Below are positions 1 through 12,806 of a DNA stretch of 64,000 nt, piece by piece (within the stretch, counting starts at the first letter, position 1; the number at the start of each line of letters is the position of its first letter). Made by a program: the position numbers and the translations under genes. This stretch comes from Capra hircus (lineage: Eukaryota > Chordata > Mammalia > Artiodactyla > Bovidae), in assembly GCF_001704415.2 (NCBI RefSeq), contig NW_017189752.1, positions 124,001 through 188,000 on the forward strand. Direction: 5' to 3'. Below the pieces are notes generated by a model. That model was not told the DNA's origin and did no database searches. It worked only from the letters and a program-made list of their open reading frames with translations.

Positions 1-2053
1 CTAGAACCCTTGATGCAAATATAGGAAGACCTGGTTGCAGCCTATGGGATTCCACACCCAGCTGGAGGGGAAGATTCCTGGAGCATCGCGGAGCCTAGAG
101 CATAAAAATATCCAGGACTTGTAGTCTCTGGAGTTGGGACATCCCTCAGCATCAGTTTTTATATTTCCATGGGCTTTTCCCTCCCCAGACATTTGGGAAA
201 ATAGGGAGTTGCAGGTAATTTCATTCTTCCTGTGCCCTGTAAGATTTTATCAATGCACAGTAAAAAAGTAACAGTCCAGATGCTGTCTTTAAAGTAGTGT
301 ATGAAGAAACATTGAGTCAAGGAAGGTGATGACTCTGTGGTATTGATTTGAGATTCTGAGACTCCACCTCCCAACCCATAAGAGGTGCCGGCATAGACTC
401 CATCTCTGCTTCTACTCATGCAGTAGAGGAGGCCAGGTGGGGCCTCCCTGTTTTCATGAAGGGCTGGAAATGCCAGTGGCTCTTCCTACAGCCTGTCTCC
501 TCAGGGAGAAAAACTGTGAATGGAATCTAGGAATTAATCCAAGCATTTTATCAAGTAGCTGCTGTTCCTGGGTTTTCACCAAGCTGCTTCCATTTGCCAT
601 TTAACCTGAACTCCATTGAGGATACTTCTGTTACATATGACTCAGACAAACTATTTCTGGCCACAGGCTAAAGTTCAAGACAGTCATTCTGGTGGCTTGT
701 GCTATAACAGCCCAGACCTCTGTAAGGTCTGGGCCCATGTCAGGAGCTGTTGGTGGCAGGATCTGTGGCACATCTGGGCCCCTGTTGGCCACCCAACAGG
801 TCTCACACAGCGCAGATTACTCACATTGTTAATCATCCAAAGCAGGGAGGTGTCTCTTTGCTTAGGTACTGGCAGCAGAAGGACCTTGGGACTTAGCGCC
901 CGTAACTTCCTTCATTGGAAGTGACTCAAACTAAAGGAACCATCATTGAATGGCCTAGTGTTTTCCTGAATTGTTGCGACTGCAACATCATGAAGCATTG
1001 TAACACGGTGATGTTACTTTCCTTGTACACACAAGAAACAATATTCAGTAGACTGATCTTCTTGAAGGTTGTACTTCCGATAAATGGTAGACCTTGGATT
1101 TGAGCCCAGATCTTTTGGTGGAGCTAGTTATCAGTACTGTGTATACTATTTTGGAGACATGGAAGAGTCAGCTTGGAAGAATGGATCATGTGATTTTAAA
1201 ACAGCCTGCCCTCCCATGTTCAAGTGACCCGGAAATAAGGACCGACTGTAAACTGACAAGTCGTCTGGCAATTTCACAGCACCTGAAGGGACACGTAATA
1301 GGCAGAGATCTTTTTACTTCTCGATTTCCTCATGGCCCACAGTGGGATAGCCAGACTAGTTGTTTAGTTTTCAACAGAGAGTTCCTTAGCACCTGGTGCT
1401 GGGGGGACACAATTTATCTGTCACGGCTGATTATAGGGGGGAAATGAGGCAATAAAGGTAAACAGCCATTTCTAATATTGGAGCAAAAGGGCATGGGGGA
1501 GGGCAAACACTCTCTTCCACAGCCTTCACAGATTTCCCCCTGAGTTATGGAAGTCCACAATAAATCTCTTGTTTGTTGGAGAGGAAAAATTTCACATCAG
1601 TATTGGGCCATCTGGTGTCTGAGAATATCCAAGCGTTAACCTTTCTTGTCTCTGACCAAAGCAGATTCTGCTTTGCTGACTTTGAGCAGACACGTCCCCT
1701 TGAGACTAGGAGCCCAACTCGGCTATAGTTCTTTATGCTCAGGAACTAGCTGACAGGGGCCCTGGTCCTGTGTGATGCTCTACAGAGCCCTGCCGTGGAA
1801 CCTCTCTACCATAGACTGTTTCTGAGACACACCGAGTACTTTCTCTGCAGCTCCATCTTGTAGAGTTTTCTCCTACTTTCTTCATTGCACTATGTTTTTC
1901 TGTTTATTTTCTTTTAACACTAAATACGTTCGTTATTTCAGAAACTTTTTTTTTCATTCTTCTTGAGAAACTGGCCTCCAGCTGCATTCCGATTAAGTGT
2001 GTGACCATTGCAGGACCTTTTGGAAGGAATTCTTGCTTGGGGTAAATTATAGT

Positions 2054-2240
2054 CTGAACCACGGGTCAGCAAAGTTTGGCCCACAGGCTGAATCCTAGGC
2101 ACTCAGGGTGTTGTGTAAATAAGATTTTATTGGGACCTAGCCAGGTCCATTCACTTAACCATTGTCTGTAGCAGGTACAGGAGCAGAGTTGAGGGACTGA
2201 GACAGACGGTGTGGCCCACAAAGCCAGAAATATTTACTAT
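2054..2240 (-). repeat. Ancient DNA-transposon relic (hAT-like, family uncertain)
   Basis: It has the 'cagcaaa-ttggcccacaggctg ... tttattgg' pattern of a common mammalian repeat. A second copy in the opposite orientation lies at 20790-20960. The family name is uncertain. Confidence 0.5.
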
Positions 2241-2267
2241 CTGTTCTTTGCAGAAGAATTGTCACAC

Positions 2268-2390
2268 AGTGGTTATCAGCTGTGGCTGCACTAGAGAAAT
2301 CTCTTGAAGGGCTTTTAAAACATCTTACAGCCTGGTCCCTACTCCCACCCCTAGACATTTGGATTTAATTGGCCTTGACTGGGGCCAGAC
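2268..2390 (+). repeat. MER5A-like element
   Basis: The order 'gtggttatcagctgtggctgcac ... cctggtccctactcccaccc' resembles the MER5A non-autonomous hAT element. Divergence is high, consistent with an old insertion. Confidence 0.5.
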
Positions 2391-3649
2391 ACTTAAAAAA
2401 AAAAAAGCTTCCCAGGGGATTCCCAGAGTTGAGATCCACTGATCATGACCCTTTCTTCCAGCGGCAGGAGTATGACTTGTTTGTTCCCCAGGCTCCTGGG
2501 ATCTCCCAGAATCCTCCAGCACAAGTCTCTTCGGTGCCTGGGAAAAAAGTCAGCCTTATCTCCGGTGAGAAAGCGCTGACCCGCCCTGAATTCCTGGCTC
2601 AAGCCTGGAGAGGCTTGACCTTATCAGTCCTCAGTCTGGCTTGCATTCTTTCTGAGGCTCCCGGCCCATCCCACAAAGACTATCTGGCCTTCTTTCCCTG
2701 GTGAGGGTTTCTCATCTCCTGCCTAGCCTGGGATAAGGGCCGCCATCCACCCATTCAGCCCTTCATCTTCCTGCTCACAGGCATGTTGGAGCAGGCAGGG
2801 GGAAAATGGCTCACGCAGCATCTTCCCAGGTATTAGTTGGCAGGACTCAACCTCAAAGGCTGTCGCCGAGCTCACATGTCCATCCGATCTCCCAGTCTGC
2901 CTGAGAGAGGGAATTCTTGGTTTGGATTCAGTGGCCTTTTGTGTTACTTGTATAAGTTGCCTCTGAGTGGGCTCATTTGATTTTTTTTTTTTTGTCCCTT
3001 TGCTTATGGTGCCTTTAAGAAAGAGGTCGTGCCCTCTTCATTTGGCCTCGCCTGATTATAGACACGTCTTGGTTGGCTCTGGTAATTACTGCCTGTCAGC
3101 ACGGCAACTGTCCAGGCTTGCTGTCCTTTGTGCCTGAGTACTCCTGGGCTCCCTCGAGCAGGTGCCTGCAGTGCTGACTCCTGGAGGTGCGCACCTGGTC
3201 CAAAGGCATAGTCTGCTCACAGGATGTCTTTGGACAAGGGCTACCCTCTTTGAAAAGCATGGCCTCTGCCTGGGGCGATCTTGGGTTCTCATGGTCCAGA
3301 GATGTAAGAGGAGATGGAGACAGACACAGATGGACGCATGGATGGACACATTTCCCCCTTTTAATAGCCCATGAAATCGAAATCTGAAGTAATGACTGGG
3401 GTCTGCAGCATTCAGAGCGCTAAACACAGACTAAGTTCACTTCTTGGGCACTGGGGAGCCGGAGGCCCATTTCTTCTTCCGTTGGAAAAGCTAATCTGAC
3501 CCCCAGGAGCCCACATTCTAGACAGAAGTCCCTCTTTGACTGATGGCCTGATGTAGATCAAATCATTGCCCACTCAGCCTTTGTCTATAAAAGCAGGGAA
3601 ACATACTCGTCATATCTCACAAGAGGCAGTGCTCTGTGACAACCTGGAC

Positions 3650-3800
3650 TGATGGGTTGGGGAGGGAGGTTCAGGAGGGAGGGGGCATATGTATGCCTGT
3701 GGCCAGTTCATGTTGATGTATGGTAAAAACCATGACAATATTGTAAACATTTTTCAATTTAAAATATATATATATTTAAAGAAAAGAAAGGTGCAATAAA
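3650..3800 (+). mobile_element. Ruminant L1 3' end fragment
   Basis: It starts with gatgggttggggagggaggt and continues through 'gttcatgttgatgtatgg' to an A-rich end. This is the sense 3'UTR of a ruminant L1; only the 3' tip is present (5' truncation). Confidence 0.75.
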
Positions 3801-4130
3801 AAAAAAGAATAAAATTCTCATTCCAAAGGGGGAAAAAAAAGAATTTCTGAGAATAGATGAAATTAATATGAAAGTTACATTGTTATAGCCAGGTATAGTA
3901 ATTTATACTGCTGAGGTCCAGCTAAGCCTTAACCTTCTTATATCACCCAAAGCAGTGCTTTACGCCTGCATGGCCTCCTGAAACTGTTTACTAGTTCTGC
4001 CCACTCAGACTCTTCAGATGAGAAGGGAGCTTCAGAGCTGAAAGTCTGGTATTTATCCTAAATCTTGAGATTAGAGACGTGTCTCAGCAGAGACGTTTCT
4101 TTTTCTCAGTGTTGTGTACGTGCCATAAAA

Positions 4131-4337
4131 GGGCTTCCCAGGTGATTGAGGAGTAAAGAACTCACCTGCCAATGCAGGAGACACAGGTTCTATCCCTGGG
4201 TCGGGAGGATCCCCTAGAGAAGGAAATGGCAACCCACTCCAGTACTTTTGCCGGGAAATCCCATGGGCAGAGGAGCCTGGCAGGCTACAGTCCATGGAGT
4301 CACAAAGAGGTAGACATGACTTAGTGACTAAACAACA
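4131..4337 (+). repeat. Bov-tA SINE
   Basis: It has the tRNA-like head 'ggcttccca', a B-box-like 'ggttctatccc' and the 'cactccagtac' body. The flanks carry tgccataaaa (4121-4130) and tgccattaaaa (4338-4348), an imperfect target-site duplication. Confidence 0.9.
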
Positions 4338-5810
4338 TGCCATTAAAAATGGGGTCCAGAGTTTTGAGCTTTTCCCTGGATTCTGCAGATGGCTTCCATT
4401 AGACTTCTGACAAACTTCAGGAACTGAGAATTTGTCTTTAAACTCTTGAGTTATATTAAGTTACACCAGTGTTTGTCACTCTCCTTAGCACATTAAGATA
4501 CAACGTACTCACTGTCTTAGGTACTTGAGTTGCCTTTTCCCTCATCCCAGTCTTGGATTTATATAGTTTTAGAGACTGTAGCAAAAGTAACATGAATGGT
4601 ATCCCTAAGTAAAACCTTTCATCATTTAGGATTGTTTCATCTATAAGTAACAGAAAAGACTAACTCTCCTGGTCCTGAACAGTAAGGCCATCCATTGTGA
4701 CCTAGCAGTGTCCAAGGTGGGAGTGGCCTCCCCATTGGTGGACTCGGCAGCTCAGTGATATCATAGTATGTCAGGATCCCCTCTAGGACTGGCCCAGGCT
4801 GAGTGTCCTGGGGGAGAGACAGATGCCCGAGAGCCTTAGGACTCAGCTACGCCAGAGACCTGGGTGGCAGGTTGCCATGTGTCTGTCCATCTGTACCCAT
4901 CACTACTGCAGTGTGTATGTACTTCAAGTCTCTTTACTAATTTACCCTATGAAATTGCAGACAGAGTTTGGGCAGTGATTTCAGATCATTGTTACTGATG
5001 TTTAACATTGCAGTTAACTTCCCTGGACTTTGGTGGTGGGGTTACTTTCAGTTTGGAATGGAAAAGATCCCAGGCAGTAACTGTTGGCATTGTCTTCCTT
5101 GCCTACAAGGTGACAAGCGGACACACGTGGAAGGAGTCAGGAAGCCCTTGGCTCATTCGCTTGTTATCTGGGCACCAGTGGAAGTCCCTTCCACTCGGGC
5201 CTGGGAAATTTACGTCCCAGGAGTTAAATTTAGAGGTTTTGTAGAAATGATTTTTGTTTCTTTATGATCATTGTTTGAAGTGTTCCTTTCCTTAGTGGAC
5301 TTAAATGAGACCAACTAGTCAGGCAAAATGGAGGTTCTTGGATTTGGAAATAGATGTTCTTCATCTAAGAAAGAATTCTGTTTACAAACATTTTACTCTG
5401 TGTTTTGAGGAGATTAGAATTCTAAATATAAGAACATTTGAGGTAAAGTTGATGAATACTTAGCTCCTCCAGGTATTTATTTCCAGTAGATTCTAGTAGT
5501 TTGACATTCTGACTGATGGGGACTTCAATAGTAGACATTCCGTAGAACTATTTTTTGTTTGTTTGTTTAAGGAGACATCTGGAGAGCTCAGATTAACTTG
5601 GGATGTGGTTCTATTTGAGGATATTAAATAATCTTCCCATTTAAATCACTTGATGGCCTTGAGACATCTTCTTCAGTATTAAATCAGGACATGATTATAA
5701 GCTAGTTTCTGGATGTTGACATCTAAGTTACCTGAATGACAGTCTTTTCTACCCAGATCAAAGGAGTTAAAGAATGGATGCTGACATGTACTCATTGTCC
5801 TGTGGCAGCC

Positions 5811-5950
5811 TGGATGGGAGGGGGATTTAGGGGAGAATGGATACATGCATATGTATGGCTGAGTCGCTCTGCTGTGCCCCTGAAATTATCACAACACTGT
5901 TAATCAGCTATATCCCAATACTAAATAAAAAGTTTAAAGTTTTTTTTTTT
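5811..5950 (+). mobile_element. Ruminant L1 3' end fragment (second subfamily)
   Basis: It reads 'tgggagggggatttagggga ... tggctgagtcgctctgctgt ... caatactaaataaaaag', the sense 3' tail of another ruminant L1 type, followed by a T-run. Confidence 0.7.
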
Positions 5951-7060
5951 AAAGAATGGATAGTGGCCTTGCAGATGGCTCTTAGGAGCAGGTGAAACTA
6001 ATGAAAATGACCTAGAGGCAGATTCCATAAATGTGGGATGACTCTCAGATGAAGAAATAGGAACCTACACAGCTCAGGGAGGGTCAGGAAGCAAGTCACT
6101 GCAGCTGCAAGGCCTAAGAGAAAGGAGACAGAAGCATGACAAGAAAGGGATGCAGAGAAGTGGATGGGGTGATAGAAATTAGAAGTGGCTGAATGCTGCT
6201 CCAGTTGCTGAGACAGCAGAGAAGGCTTGACTGACCATGCCTAGCATGCAACTGGGTAGCTGAACGTGTCTGATTCACCCCCGGGTATTGGCCATCTGTA
6301 ATCACGATACTGTGTCTGTTACAAGACTTTAACTCATATGTGCTGCACTGCTGAAGAAAGCATTTAGCTATGTGATCTGATTTAGTGGAACATCCATCAG
6401 AAACAAACTAGAATAAAAGTGTGGGTGCTTCACTTCGGCTCTTGGGGAGCCAACACCATGAACACTCAAGCCTGCTACATACTGGCATTTGACTAGGAAG
6501 TAGTCGTTTTCATTTTTTACAAATCTTTAGGTTTTTTTTCCTTTTCTATGTCAAAAATTATTCATGTGGAAGCTATAGATATGAAAAGAGTAAATATAAA
6601 ATCTTTTGGAATGAGACCATGGAGAAAACAGTCAGCTTTTGAGTTCTGTCCTTCCAGTGACTTCCATGGTGTGTACATTTTAAAAGGAAGTAAAAGTGGT
6701 TTCATACTATACTGTTTTCATCGTAAAGAATAGTTTTCTATACCATAACCATACCTCCCCCACCCCCACCTCCTGTGTATATGTGGTTTTTAAACCTGAT
6801 AGTTTTGCAGTTGAAGTAAAGAGTTTTGATTTACCTATAGCTATATAGTTTATTTTGTAGAATCAAGTAGAAGGTAGTCATGTGAAAAATCAAACATCAA
6901 GATTCAAGGTGGTGAGATGTATGTTCTTAGGAGCGAGGACCAACTTGGAAATCTGAGACTGGGAATTCATTACTTAATATAATGATTTAGAAGCTCCTGT
7001 TTATGTGTATTTGTTTACTTTAAAGGACCCATTATAAAATTATGTTTTCCTTCTGTTTAG

Positions 7061-7137
7061 CCTTCTCTGGATATTCAACAAATACAAAGTACGACCCATA
7101 CCAAATTAAGGCAGAGATAGCAAGTCGTCGGGATAGG
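7061..7137 (+). CDS. WWC3: WWC3 coding exon 1 of the window (coiled-coil start)
   Basis: The acceptor is ttctgtttag before 7061 and the donor is gtgagt from 7138. The exon opens with two bases of a split codon and then encodes 25 residues, including KYDPYQIKAEIASRRDR. This Lys-Tyr-Asp-Pro segment precedes the first coiled coil in WWC proteins. It ends in phase 0. The WW-domain exons must lie upstream, so the window starts inside the gene. Confidence 0.9.
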
Positions 7138-8235
7138 GTGAGTAAAATGAATATTTTCATAACTAGAAACCCTGTATATATTTGTACGTAATATCACTTT
7201 TCATGGTTCATTATCTGATGGTCAGTGTGTCTCACACTCATATTTTAGTAAGATTTTCAATTTCATGAATTATTATTATTACATTTGGTTATACTTTCTA
7301 CTATTTTTTCAATAGGAGGAGAAAAGCTTCATTCTCAAGCCTCAGCTCATCTAACAAAAAAATCGCCCGCACCCCTCCGTGTTTCAAGGGGCTAGATTTA
7401 CTCCCCATTTGGAAAGATTTGACAGTGTCAGGGCCCAGCCTCAGAGGACTGGATGACTCTCAGCAGGTTTAGCATCTGTCTGCTGTTCTTTCCTTGTGGC
7501 TCTATTCCCAGAGAAATTGTGCCTGCCATAGTGTTTGCCCAGAAGGTTCCGAGGCACCTTCCCAGTGGTGCCCAGTTCTTTGGGTGCCACCATGTCCCAT
7601 CCCTCAGCCTTTGTCATGTGTGTCTGGAAGGAGGGATGGAAGACATCTTGGAGCCCAAGCCTCTGGTCCTGGTGTCTCAGTCCCTAAACCAGAGCATCTC
7701 TTTGAGTGCCATGGCTCTCATATTCTAGCACAGCCTTAAAAACACCGGGGGCATCAGTTCAATATGAAAACTCCAGGCCACCCCCCAGTTTTAACACAGG
7801 CCCGGAGTGAGTCCCAGCACATTTTAAATAAGCTCTCTCCGTGACTGAGTTCCAGGTACCCAAAGCCATGCTTTGAGCAATGGCATCTCCTAGGTGGGAC
7901 TTTAAACAGAAGGGAGGATGGGAAAAAAAAAAAAAAAAACATGACAGAGTTTGCTCACTGAATTATGTCAGTTAATACCTTGAAAAGAAAATCATTGACG
8001 ATTCCAGGGTTCCCTGTGGGTAGAAAGCTCTTGGGGATCTGGGCCTTGTGTGTCTCAGCCAGCCAGCTCCTCTGCCAGGGCTGTGTGTTAGGCCTGTCGA
8101 TGGAAGATCCTGGCAAGAGGGTGACCCAGGGAATTGCAAGCCAATCAGAAATTAAGAGGACAGTGCTAACAACTGTAGAAAAACCATTTTTCAGAGCATG
8201 CTTTTGAGAAAAAAAAATATGTAATTTGTCTTTAG
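7138..8235 (+). other. WWC3: Intron 1
   Basis: Apart from an A-run at 7923-7939, no recognisable element is present. The open frames are random. Confidence 0.75.
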
Positions 8236-8315
8236 CTTTCTAGATTAAAACGAGAGCTGGCCCAGATGAAGCAAGAACTGCAGTACAAAGAGAAGGGAGT
8301 GGAGACCCTGCAAGA
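8236..8315 (+). CDS. WWC3: WWC3 coding exon 2 (coiled coil)
   Basis: The acceptor is gtctttag and the donor gtgagt (8316). It encodes 26 complete residues, LSRLKRELAQMKQELQYKEK and then GVETLQ, plus the first two bases of a Glu codon. Leu and Ile sit at heptad-like spacing and charge is high, as expected for the family's first coiled coil, which mediates dimerisation in WWC proteins. In-frame joining to exons 1 and 3 supports both junctions. Confidence 0.93.
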
Positions 8316-8734
8316 GTGAGTGGCCTGTGGTGATGGGGGGAGCATTTCCCTGCGGTTTCCTGTTGTGCTGACCTCTTCTATGCTGGGACATGTGTCTTAA
8401 AGCTTCTTGGGTGTTCGCTTTTCTGCTTTTATTTATGCTCGTTATGTACCAGTCATAAGCATCAGATCTCTTTTCCTTGAAGATACCTTGTTCTTGTTTC
8501 CTTGGGAAGCAAGATCTTTATTAGAATATTTGTGCACATTTTTGATAGCTAGCTGTCTAAAACACACAAGGCTATTTCCATTTGAATTATTGTTTGGCTA
8601 GTTTTAGTCTCTTCAGTGTTTTAGTTCTAAATTTTAAATTAATTAAAACTAAATAAAGTTAAACTGTTAGTCCCCAGCCTCAGTAGCCACATCTGAAATG
8701 CTCAGTAGTCATGTGTGTCTAGTGCAAATCTTCT

Positions 8735-8945
8735 CCACCTCAGTGCTCATGACTTTTTGGGCCAGATAGCTGTTTGTGGTGGGAGCTCTCCAGTGCACTA
8801 TAGGATGTTTAACAGCATCCGTGGCCTTGACCTCCTATGTGCCAGTAGCAGCCTCTCACCCAGTTGTGACAGCCAAAAATGTCTCCAGATATTGCCAAGT
8901 GTTTCCTGGAGGGCACGTGTTTCCGACGTGGAGGACCACTAAGCT
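8735..8945 (-). repeat. MER20 element
   Basis: On the minus strand it gives the MER20 pattern: 'gtctggagaca', 'ggttgtcacaactgggtg', 'catcctatagtgcactgg'. Four further clear or likely copies lie in this window. Confidence 0.75.
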
Positions 8946-9002
8946 AGTGGCCCCTGCATTGGGCAGCACAGATAATAGGCTATTTACATCCTCACAGATG
9001 GG

Positions 9003-9123
9003 TGATCCCCTGGAGAAGGAAATGGCAACCCACTCCAGTATTCTTGCCTGGAGAATCCCATGGATACCAAGCCTGGTGGGCTACAGTCCATGGGGTCACA
9101 AAGAGTCAGACACGACAGAGAGA
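9003..9123 (+). repeat. 5'-truncated Bov-tA SINE
   Basis: It begins at 'gatcccctggagaaggaaat' and runs through 'cactccagtattcttgcctg' to 'agtcagacacgac'. The tRNA-like head is missing. Confidence 0.88.
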
Positions 9124-9454
9124 CTTATCATATATCTACACAGAACGTTCTGTCGGGCAGCCTAATCTATAGGTCATCCTCCTGTTGACATCTTTGCAAT
9201 TAGAACTCTATCCCTACCGAGAGTTTGGAGATTTTAAAGTTCTTATTATTTGCAAATTCTATTAAGTGAGCAAATTAAGTGAACAATAGTTACTGTGTTA
9301 GTGGTGGTATTAGTGGTCTGAAAGAATTAATTTTCTCTAGAAAGGGTTTTGCATGCCCGTTGGTTCTAAGTCTGTTTCCTTTTGATTCAGATCCTGGTTT
9401 CACTTGCTGAACTTGGGCATGTGCTTCACACCTTCTACGCTGACTCTTCTCATG

Positions 9455-9805
9455 TGGTTGTCTGAGTTCGACTACTCTGACAAAATACTTTAGACTGAGT
9501 GACTTAAAGAGCAGACAGTGACTTCTCATGGTTCCAGAGGCCAGAAGTCCAAGGTCAAGGCACTGGCAAATCCATTATGAGCCTTTTGACTGTATCTTGA
9601 CATGGTGGTGTTGTGTGGTGGGGGGCTCTGGTCTCTGGTGTCTCTTCTCTTTCTTTAAGGACAGTGGTCCCTTCATGGGGCCCCACCCTCATGACTTCAT
9701 CTAAATCTAATAACCCCCTAAAGGACCCATTTCCAACAGCAACCCATTGGGGATTGGGATTCACCCCAAGAATTTGGGGGGATGTGAACATTCAGTCCAT
9801 AGCAG
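9455..9805 (-). repeat. MaLR-type LTR relic (MST/MLT1-like)
   Basis: The plus strand reads like the reverse complement of an MST/MLT1 LTR: 'caaaatactttagactgagt', 'ggttccagaggccagaagtc', 'ccccaccctcatgacttcat' and 'catagcag'. It is an old solo LTR with no internal coding sequence. Confidence 0.65.
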
Positions 9806-10437
9806 TGACCATTGGGCTAAATTGTCCAAGGACAGCAACAATGCCTGCTGCACAGTCAGCCTTCAGCAAATGACAGGAATCCATGTGGCTACGATTCTTG
9901 GTAAACAGGGTCAGCGTTCTACTCTCTTGGCGTCCTATGTGTAGATGCAGTGACCTCATGCCAGATGTATCATTCTTTATAAGGAGGGAACACGGATATG
10001 AGTGTTTGCCAAAGGTAATGACCGCAGCCTCACATAAAGGGTAATCAAACCCTGTTGTTCAGCATGAGTAGAGATTCACTTTCTTACTCACCCAAGATTG
10101 CTTCGGCTGACGACTTTTTTGTCTGCTTCTTTATTGAGGACGTATTATAGACACCAGGGGAGACACCATACAAAGGTGAGCTGGGTCCTGCTCGGAGGGC
10201 TTGGCTCTTCTGGCTCTGAGACACTGCCATGCCCCCTGCAGGTCCCCCCTGAGGTGGGATTTGGCCACATGCTTACCATGGGCTGCAGGCTTTTAAGCTT
10301 ACGATCAGCTTTTTGCTTTCTCTGCCACTACCTGCAGCAGCGTGTGTGCGTGTGTGCATGTGCATGTGTGCAAGAAAACCCCTTCCCCTTGACATTGCTA
10401 GGAAGTAACTTCATCTCTTGTAGGCAGTCATTCTTTA

Positions 10438-10728
10438 AAAAAATATTTACTAATATTTGGCTGTGCTGTCTCTTTGTTGCTGTGAGGGCTAACTCTCTAG
10501 TTGAGGTGTGTTGGGCTTCTCATTATAGTGGCTTCTCTTGTGGAGCATGGCCTCTCAGCACGTGAGCTTCAGTAGTTGTAGCCCCCGGACTCTGGAGCAC
10601 AGGCTCAGTAGCTGTGGCTCAGCTGTTCGCGTGGCATGTGGGATCTTCCCAGACCAGGGATCGAAACTGTGTCTCCTGCGTTGGCAGGCAGATTCTTTAC
10701 TTACCTGTGAGCCACCAGGAGAAACCTC
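10438..10728 (-). repeat. Cetartiodactyl tRNA-type SINE (CHR-like)
   Basis: Its minus orientation is shown by the A-rich end on the left and 'ccagaccagggatcgaaact ... gagccaccagg' on the right. Related copies lie at 12691, 23373, 29392, 30632, 44617 and 56675. Confidence 0.75.
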
Positions 10729-11809
10729 AGCATCATTTTAAGACTGGAAAAAGGTGGCCTCGGTTTCTCCAGGTTTCTGGGACAGGAAGCAGAAGCCGGT
10801 ACAGGAAGTTGTCAGTTTACACCTGCAGCCAGAGCGGAATATGAGCCTGCAGAGTGAATGCCAGTGCTGTTGATCCTCTTTCTGCTTTCGTTTGCAAGCC
10901 CCCTTGTGTGGGGTCAGCGATGGTAAACATGCCCCCTGCCAAGGGGATGGTCCTCACTCTGTGGCAGAGCCTATGGGAATGCCCGCCTTCCCCCATGCAG
11001 GCTGAGGGGTGGCCTGAAGGAAAGCTCTGGACCTGAACTTGGTCTTGGGGTGTCCCAGCCCAGCTTTCCAGATGAAACTGCCTCTCGAAGCAGCTTCTGG
11101 TTGGGTGCTGTGTTGTCACTGCGCACAATCACTCTATGCTATGACACGACATCTCAGGAAGGAGAAAAAACAGGAGTGCTTGTGCCATGCCTATTTGTTA
11201 ATACAGTGCTCTGCCAGTGAAAAGGTGGCCTCATACCTTCCTCTGAGTTACACAAGCCATGTATAAGATGAAAACGGCCTCTTTATTTTCCTGGTATTGA
11301 AGACTGGCTCTTGTGTTTGGATCACATCATGTCGATTGGTATGCTTTATTGAGAAATTGGGAAAACCTTGGGTAAGCGTCGATAATGTGATTACCCCACC
11401 CCTACTGCAAAATCCTGACTCTGAACACAGATAATACATGCACTGTTGTATGTCAATGGGCTTCTCAGATATTATTACCAACCTCGACTTAAGGCAGAAA
11501 CCCTAGATTTCCCTCCAGAAAAGTTTCTGCTGTTCTTGCTTCCCAGAATATCCCGTGTATTTTTTTCCAGGGCACCTCACTGAGAGTTTGGCGACTCACA
11601 ACATTTTAAACTCAACTTGTTTATCTTGGTGAACTTTCCTGGCTAGCAAGGAAATCCATCATTACGCTTGGGTCCAAGTGAGGAAAAAAGAGCCTTTTGT
11701 ATTTTTTTTTAAGTCTATGTGCGTTGTTAATTTTTGTAGATGGGAACTGACAATGAACAGAATCTTTGGGTTAATGATAGAATGTGTGTGTTTGTCTGTG
11801 TGTGTACTA

Positions 11810-12060
11810 TATATAAACTTTTAATGATGGAAAATGTCAAACGTACACAAAAGTCAAGAGAATAGTATAAGGGAACCTTCCCGTATCTGTATCCCCACTT
11901 CTACAGCTAACTGCACAATGGCCAGTCTTGTTTTGTCACACAGCTACAGAGCCTCATTGCCCAAGCTTTTACCACGTTATTGAAGCAAATCCCAGAATCT
12001 TATTTAGTCCATAAATGTCTCCTAAAGTTACAGACTCCTTTTGAAAACGTAACTAATACC
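11810..12060 (-). mobile_element. Old L1 3' fragment, antisense
   Basis: Phrases such as 'gtacacaaaagtcaagagaa' and 'taactgcacaatggccagtc' match an old mammalian L1 3'UTR in reverse. The copy is strongly diverged. Confidence 0.5.
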
Positions 12061-12495
12061 CGTGCCACTTAGTAGTAATCTCTTCATGTTGTCTATTCTC
12101 CAGTGGGTTTTTCCCCACCTCCCTGGTTTGTTTGGGTCCAGGTTCAGACTAGGTCCATACCGTATGTGTGGTTAGCATGTCTCTTCATCTCTACCCCCCT
12201 CTCCCTTTTTCTTTTTTCCTTCATTTGTTTGTTTTGACAATGTACTTGTTGAAGAAGCTACTCTCCTTGTCCCAAGGAATTGCCCCAATCCTGGATTTTG
12301 CTACAGGAATGTGCATCGCATCATTTCACATGCTCCTCTGTCCCCTGCTCTTTATTTATTTAAACTGGTGTCATTAATCCCACAGGCTTGATCTGACTCA
12401 AGTTCCGTTGCATTTTCTCTTCTTTTGGGGGTTAAATATGGTTTGTAGCTGGTGGTGGTACTTTGATCAGGAGGTACACACTCTCTGGTTGCCTC

Positions 12496-12505
12496 GTGTG
12501 TGTGT

Positions 12506-12561
<56 letters not shown>

Positions 12562-12563
12562 TG
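12496..12563. repeat. (GT)n microsatellite
   Basis: A GT repeat of about 34 units is broken once by a TATG step. It is likely length-polymorphic. Confidence 0.97.
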
Positions 12564-12610
12564 TAAAGATTATAACTGGGGTTTGACATTGGCAGCCTGA
12601 TACATCCATT

Positions 12611-12632
12611 TGTGTGTGTGTGTGTGTGTGTG
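12611..12632. repeat. (TG)n microsatellite
   Basis: A second TG run of 11 units sits directly against the SINE fragment that follows. Confidence 0.95.
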
Positions 12633-12690
12633 CACTCAGTTGCTCAGTCATGTCCAACTCTTTGTGACCCCATGAACTGCAGCCCTAATT
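12633..12690 (-). repeat. Bov-tA fragment
   Basis: It reads cactcagttgctcagtcatg, then 'tccaactctttgtgacccc', the 3' end of the SINE in antisense, cut short where another SINE begins. Confidence 0.8.
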
Positions 12691-12806
12691 CTAGGGCCCA
12701 GGCTAAGTAGTTGTGGCATGTGGGATCTTCCCAGACCAAGGATCAAACCTGTGTCCCTTGCATCAGCAGGTAGATTCTTTACCACTGAGCCACCAGAGAA
12801 GCCCCC
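12691..12806 (-). repeat. tRNA-type SINE fragment (CHR-like)
   Basis: The sequence 'gtggcatgtgggatcttccc ... gagccaccagagaagccc' is the antisense form of the same family as 10438-10728. Confidence 0.75.

Larger units (their letters stand above)
1..7060 (+). other. WWC3: Intron upstream of the first exon in the window
   Basis: No exon or RNA gene is recognisable. The stretch holds DNA-transposon relics (2054-2240 and 2268-2390), two ruminant L1 3' tails (3650-3800 and 5811-5950) and a Bov-tA SINE (4131-4337). Open frames here have no recognisable product, codon bias or splice context. The part from 1 to 2050 shows nothing I can name. Confidence 0.75.

Noticed and set aside
1..2050. Possible upstream exon among several small frames
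   Set aside because: None has a WWC-like sequence with acceptor and donor in the right phase.
12352..12657. Minus-strand frame with a long His-Thr repeat
   Set aside because: It is the translation of the (GT)n microsatellite.
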